Program-made: the position numbers and the translations under genes
The notes under the pieces: model-generated
Told to the model about the DNA's origin: nothing
What the model saw: only the letters and a program-made list of their open reading frames with translations
The model's database searches: none
Source of the DNA: Nocardioidaceae bacterium
GTDB taxonomy: Bacteria; Actinomycetota; Actinomycetes; Propionibacteriales; Nocardioidaceae
DNA length: 7,995 nucleotides
Direction of reading: 5' to 3'
Assembly: GCA_013696015.1 (NCBI GenBank)
Contig: JACCZI010000015.1
Coordinates: 1-7,995, forward strand
In this document: positions 5,111 through 7,995 of the stretch, in pieces
How positions within the stretch are numbered: position 1 is the stretch's first letter
Layout: every line of letters starts with the position of its first letter

Positions 5111-7995
5111 GGCGCACCGCCGCCCGCCAGAAGGACCGAGAGTGCTGCCACCAGCCCCGGCGGCGGCACCCAGCCGAACACTCCGCAGGGCACGCCTGCC
5201 ACCACCGGTGTGGCCGGCCCACACATCCCGCGCAGGAACAGGTACAGCCCGCCGCTGAGGTGCCGCTCCGGGTTGTACCCCGGTTGCCGCCACCGCAGAT
5301 AGCGATGCAGGGCGACCAGGTACAGCAGGAGCTGCAACGGGTAGTGCGAGGCGAGCATCGCCTCGGTGAGCGCGGCGGGCCGGTAGTGCCAGGCGGTGAG
5401 CGGCTCCGCGGCCGCGCCGCCCAGCCAGTTGGTCTTGTAGTCGACCACCACATACCGCGGCTCGCCGCCGGGCTCGCGCAGCCGCAGCACCGCATCCACA
5501 CTGCCGGTGAGGTAGCCGCGCAGCTGTTGCTGCTGTACGCCGGGTCCGGTCAGCCGATCGGGGTACGCAGCAAACGGATCCTCGTCGGTTAGCCGCCGGC
5601 GCAGCAGGTCGGCGATGCCGGCCAGCGTCGTCGCCGTCCCGGTCGGGTCGTCCCCACCGGCCAACGGCAGCTCGAAGTCCATCTCCGCCAGCCGGTCCGC
5701 CGCTGCGATGTCCCGGAGGCGCACGTCCGACGCCAGCGGTCCGAGCGTGGTCTCCATCCCCGGCAGCAGTGCGGCGCCCAGCTCGTCGGCGGTGTAGGAG
5801 GTGCTCAACCGGCGAGCGAGCACCTCCCGGCCCCGCTCGGCGAGCTCGGCGGCGAGATCGGGTGCGCCCGTGTCGACCTGCTCCAGCACCGAGTGCACGA
5901 CGATGCCGAAGCCGGTGCCGCTCGGCAGCTTCGCCATCGGCGACGCCACCGCCCGCAGCCCCTCGTCGGTCGAGTCGTCGGCGTCGGCGACCTCGACCAC
6001 CTCCGGCTCGTCGTCCAGCCCGCGCTCCTCCGGCTCGCTCGCAACGCCCGGCACGGTGTGAGCGGCCGCGGTCAGGGCCGAATACGACGTCCGCCGCCAC
6101 GCGGTGTCCAGGGTGCGGTCGAACGTCGCCACCGCCATGGCCGGCGGAGTACGGCCGGGCGGTGCCCACACCACCCCCTGCGGCGGCGCCACGATCTCCT
6201 CGACCGACACCGTTCCACCCGAGCGGTGCGGCAGGTCGGAGAGCCGCTGCCGGACGGCGTCGTCGTCGTCCGGCAGGGTGATCTCGGCCCTTGGCCCTTG
6301 TCCTGGCGCGAAGTCGTCGAAGAGCAGCCGGTGCAACGGCGCAGCACCCGTGTTCGTCGAGGGCGCCCACCAGGTGACCACCTGGCACTGCGCTCGGGTG
6401 AGCGCGACGTAGAGGAGCCGCAGCGACTCGCCGGTCTCTTCCTCGGCGTGGGTGGCGCAGTGCCCGGCGTACGTCGGCCCCTCCTTGCCCCCCACGTCGA
6501 CGCTGCGTACCCCGTCGGTGTGGAACCGCGGGTGCTCCTCCGGGCGGATCCACCGGTCCCATCCGAATGGCACGAACACGACCGGGAACTCAAGCCCCTT
6601 GCTGCGGTGCACGGTGATGACCTGCACGGCTTCGGCGTCCGACTCCAGCCGACGGCTCCGCTCCTCGACATCGGGGCGGGCGTCGCGGATGCGCCGAGCC
6701 AGCCACTCGACAAGAGCCGAGGTGCCGAGCTGTTCGGCGACCGCGGCGGCGTGCAGCGCCTCACCGATGTGTCGCAGGTCGGTCAGCTGCCGCTCGCCCT
6801 CGGCGGTCACGAGCAGCCGCTCGAGCAGCCGACCACCCTCGGTGACCACCTCTAGCAGCGCCGGAACGCCACGGCGGTCGAGCACCGCGGCCCACTCGCC
6901 GAGGTGCGGTCCGAGCTCCTCCATGGCGGCGTCACCAGCGGCCGCGAGTCGAGCCGCATCCCAGCCGAGGAAGCACCCGAGCGCAGCGGTCCGCGCGCGG
7001 GCCTTCCGGTGCGGCTGCTCGAGGGCCTGCAGCAACAGCAGCCATTCCCCAGCCATCGCAGTGCGGAACACGTCGACTGCACCGGTGAGAACGGCAGGCA
7101 CACCGGCTGCTCGCAGCGTGTCATGCACGAGCGTCGCCTGCGGGTTCGTGTGCACCAGCACGGCGACGTCGCCAGGTGCAACCGGACGGGATTCGCCGTC
7201 GACCTGCAACTGCGCCCCGCTGTCGAAGAGTCGTACCAGCTCAGCCGTCACGTCTCTGGCCACCGCCGGGCGAGCCTCCCCGACCTTCGGCTTGGCCCTT
7301 GGCTTCTGCCCGAGTGCTGCCCGGGTGAGCACCCGCAACCGGACCGGCGCCTCGACCGGTGCCCCGGTCAGCCGCCGGCCGGGATGCGCGGAGTCCACCG
7401 GCCGCACCACGATCCCGGGATCGCCCAGTGCCGCCTGGCCGAACACGTGACCCAGCCCCGCGACCAATACCTCGTCGCTGCGCCAGTTCTTCGCCAGCGT
7501 GGCCTCACCGGAGGCGTCCTGCCGTGCCAGCAGGTACGTCACCACGTCGCCGCCACGGAAGGCGTAGATCGCCTGCTTCGGGTCGCCGATCAGCACCAGT
7601 GTCGTGCGCCCGTGAAAAGCCGTACGCAGGATCTCCCACTGCACCGGGTCCGTGTCTTGGAACTCGTCGACCAGCGCGTACCGGAACCGGCGCCGCAGCG
7701 CCGCGAGCAGGTCCGCAGCCGCGGGGTTCGTCCGCGGGTTTAACGCGTCGTCGACGCGGCAGAGCATGTCGTCGAAGCTGACCTGCCCGTGCTCGTCCTT
7801 GAACCGCGCCATCTCTGCCTGCAGCAGGGTCACGGTCTCAAGGAGCAACTGGTGCCGCAGGCTCGTCCAGCTCAGCCGCTGCCAAAGCGTTCGAAGTACC
7901 CGGCCCACCGCCGCCAGCTCCGGGCAGACCTCCGGGTTCGGTCCGGGACGCGTTTTCCACGCGGGGTTGATTAGCGCGTCGAAGCCGCCTTCGAC
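5107..7995 (-). CDS. recB: RecBCD subunit RecB, 3'-5' helicase-nuclease (N-terminus beyond window)
   Basis: The C-terminal 962 residues of RecB. The frame is open to the right edge, so the start and the Walker A lie outside; the GTG at 7908 is internal. Numbering from the edge: SFDDML (73-78), Walker B LVDEFQDTD (108-116), GDPKQAIYAFRGGD (137-150), NWRSD (170-174), VHRSKGLEFPVVFVPF (462-477) and LYVALTRAQ (528-536) are the UvrD/Rep-type motifs Ia-VI of the 3'-5' motor. The C-terminal nuclease domain has His701 (FGIVVHSVLE), Asp834 (GSVDAVLRL), Asp852-Tyr-Lys854 (VVDYKTNWL) and Gln888 (HYPLQLLLYL), matching the metal-binding H...D...DxK...Q set. Both activities should be retained. An acidic linker (about 655-680) separates motor and nuclease. 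RecB works with RecD, whose GTG overlaps the recB TGA, and with RecC, expected just upstream beyond position 7995. It acts in the cytoplasm on DNA ends, degrading linear DNA and loading recombination. Confidence 0.95.
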   Translation of the reverse strand, partial: VEGGFDALINPAWKTRPGPNPEVCPELAAVGRVLRTLWQRLSWTSLRHQLLLETVTLLQAEMARFKDEHGQVSFDDMLCRVDDALNPRTNPAAADLLAALRRRFRYALVDEFQDTDPVQWEILRTAFHGRTTLVLIGDPKQAIYAFRGGDVVTYLLARQDASGEATLAKNWRSDEVLVAGLGHVFGQAALGDPGIVVRPVDSAHPGRRLTGAPVEAPVRLRVLTRAALGQKPRAKPKVGEARPAVARDVTAELVRLFDSGAQLQVDGESRPVAPGDVAVLVHTNPQATLVHDTLRAAGVPAVLTGAVDVFRTAMAGEWLLLLQALEQPHRKARARTAALGCFLGWDAARLAAAGDAAMEELGPHLGEWAAVLDRRGVPALLEVVTEGGRLLERLLVTAEGERQLTDLRHIGEALHAAAVAEQLGTSALVEWLARRIRDARPDVEERSRRLESDAEAVQVITVHRSKGLEFPVVFVPFGWDRWIRPEEHPRFHTDGVRSVDVGGKEGPTYAGHCATHAEEETGESLRLLYVALTRAQCQVVTWWAPSTNTGAAPLHRLLFDDFAPGQGPRAEITLPDDDDAVRQRLSDLPHRSGGTVSVEEIVAPPQGVVWAPPGRTPPAMAVATFDRTLDTAWRRTSYSALTAAAHTVPGVASEPEERGLDDEPEVVEVADADDSTDEGLRAVASPMAKLPSGTGFGIVVHSVLEQVDTGAPDLAAELAERGREVLARRLSTSYTADELGAALLPGMETTLGPLASDVRLRDIAAADRLAEMDFELPLAGGDDPTGTATTLAGIADLLRRRLTDEDPFAAYPDRLTGPGVQQQQLRGYLTGSVDAVLRLREPGGEPRYVVVDYKTNWLGGAAAEPLTAWHYRPAALTEAMLASHYPLQLLLYLVALHRYLRWRQPGYNPERHLSGGLYLFLRGMCGPATPVVAGVPCGVFGWVPPPGLVAALSVLLAGGGAP

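Noticed and set aside
5111..6562. Upstream extension of the recD frame that would give a 1109-residue protein
   Set aside because: The extra 484 residues are Gly/Arg/Ala-rich and lie inside recB, whose conserved helicase and nuclease motifs occupy another frame. RecD family sequence begins at the GTG 5110.
5893..6855. Long plus-strand frames opposite recB (5893-6855, 6452-7450, 6904-7743)
   Set aside because: All lie opposite conserved RecB motifs, overlap one another, and show compositional bias rather than domain sequence.
7906..7908. GTG as the start of recB
   Set aside because: The frame stays open to the window edge with plausible RecB-like sequence, and the essential N-terminal Walker A is absent, so the gene must begin outside the window.
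1..7995. Whole window as an undescribed defence island
   Set aside because: RecBCD is a core repair enzyme, the PIN/HTH pair is a known kind of module, and there is no integrase, repeat boundary or composition change to mark an island.

Overview
The window is uniformly G+C-rich. It has GTG starts, GTGA stop/start overlaps, a recB-recD pair and a PIN/MerR-type toxin-antitoxin pair, which together suggest a chromosomal segment of a high-G+C actinobacterium. The genus cannot be named from the sequence alone. I see no rRNA, tRNA, CRISPR array, insertion sequence or integrase.

Layout. (1) Positions 1 to about 1055, plus strand: the C-terminal part of a von Willebrand factor A (VWA) domain protein whose start lies off the left edge. 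Its frame does not stop where the recognisable protein ends. It runs on to 1829 through two genes on the opposite strand, and a one-base deletion near 1053-1055 would explain this. (2) 1098-1825, minus strand: a two-gene toxin-antitoxin module, with a MerR/excisionase-like HTH antitoxin followed by a VapC-like PIN-domain toxin overlapping it by GTGA. A leaderless-type -10 hexamer and a perfect 7-bp-arm palindrome lie just upstream. (3) 1977-2417, minus strand: a YbjN/CesT-like (TY-Chap) small protein. (4) 2551-3228, plus strand, divergent from (3): a class I SAM methyltransferase with strong motif resemblance to the METTL7/TMT1 thiol methyltransferases. (5) 3233-7995, minus strand: recD (complete) and recB (N-terminus off the right edge), overlapping by GTGA. 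They are two of the three subunits of the RecBCD helicase-nuclease. recC would be expected beyond the right edge.

How the genes work together. RecB and RecD form one DNA double-strand-break processing machine and are almost certainly cotranscribed and translationally coupled. The HTH and PIN genes form one addiction or stress module. The VWA, YbjN-like and methyltransferase genes have no evident functional link to either. The methyltransferase and recD converge with only 4 bp between stop codons, and a 10-bp imperfect hairpin covers the junction. Most of the window is ordinary housekeeping or common accessory content. I do not see convincing evidence for a new multi-gene system. The points most worth a second look are the VWA frameshift, the control region of the toxin-antitoxin pair and the METTL7-like enzyme.
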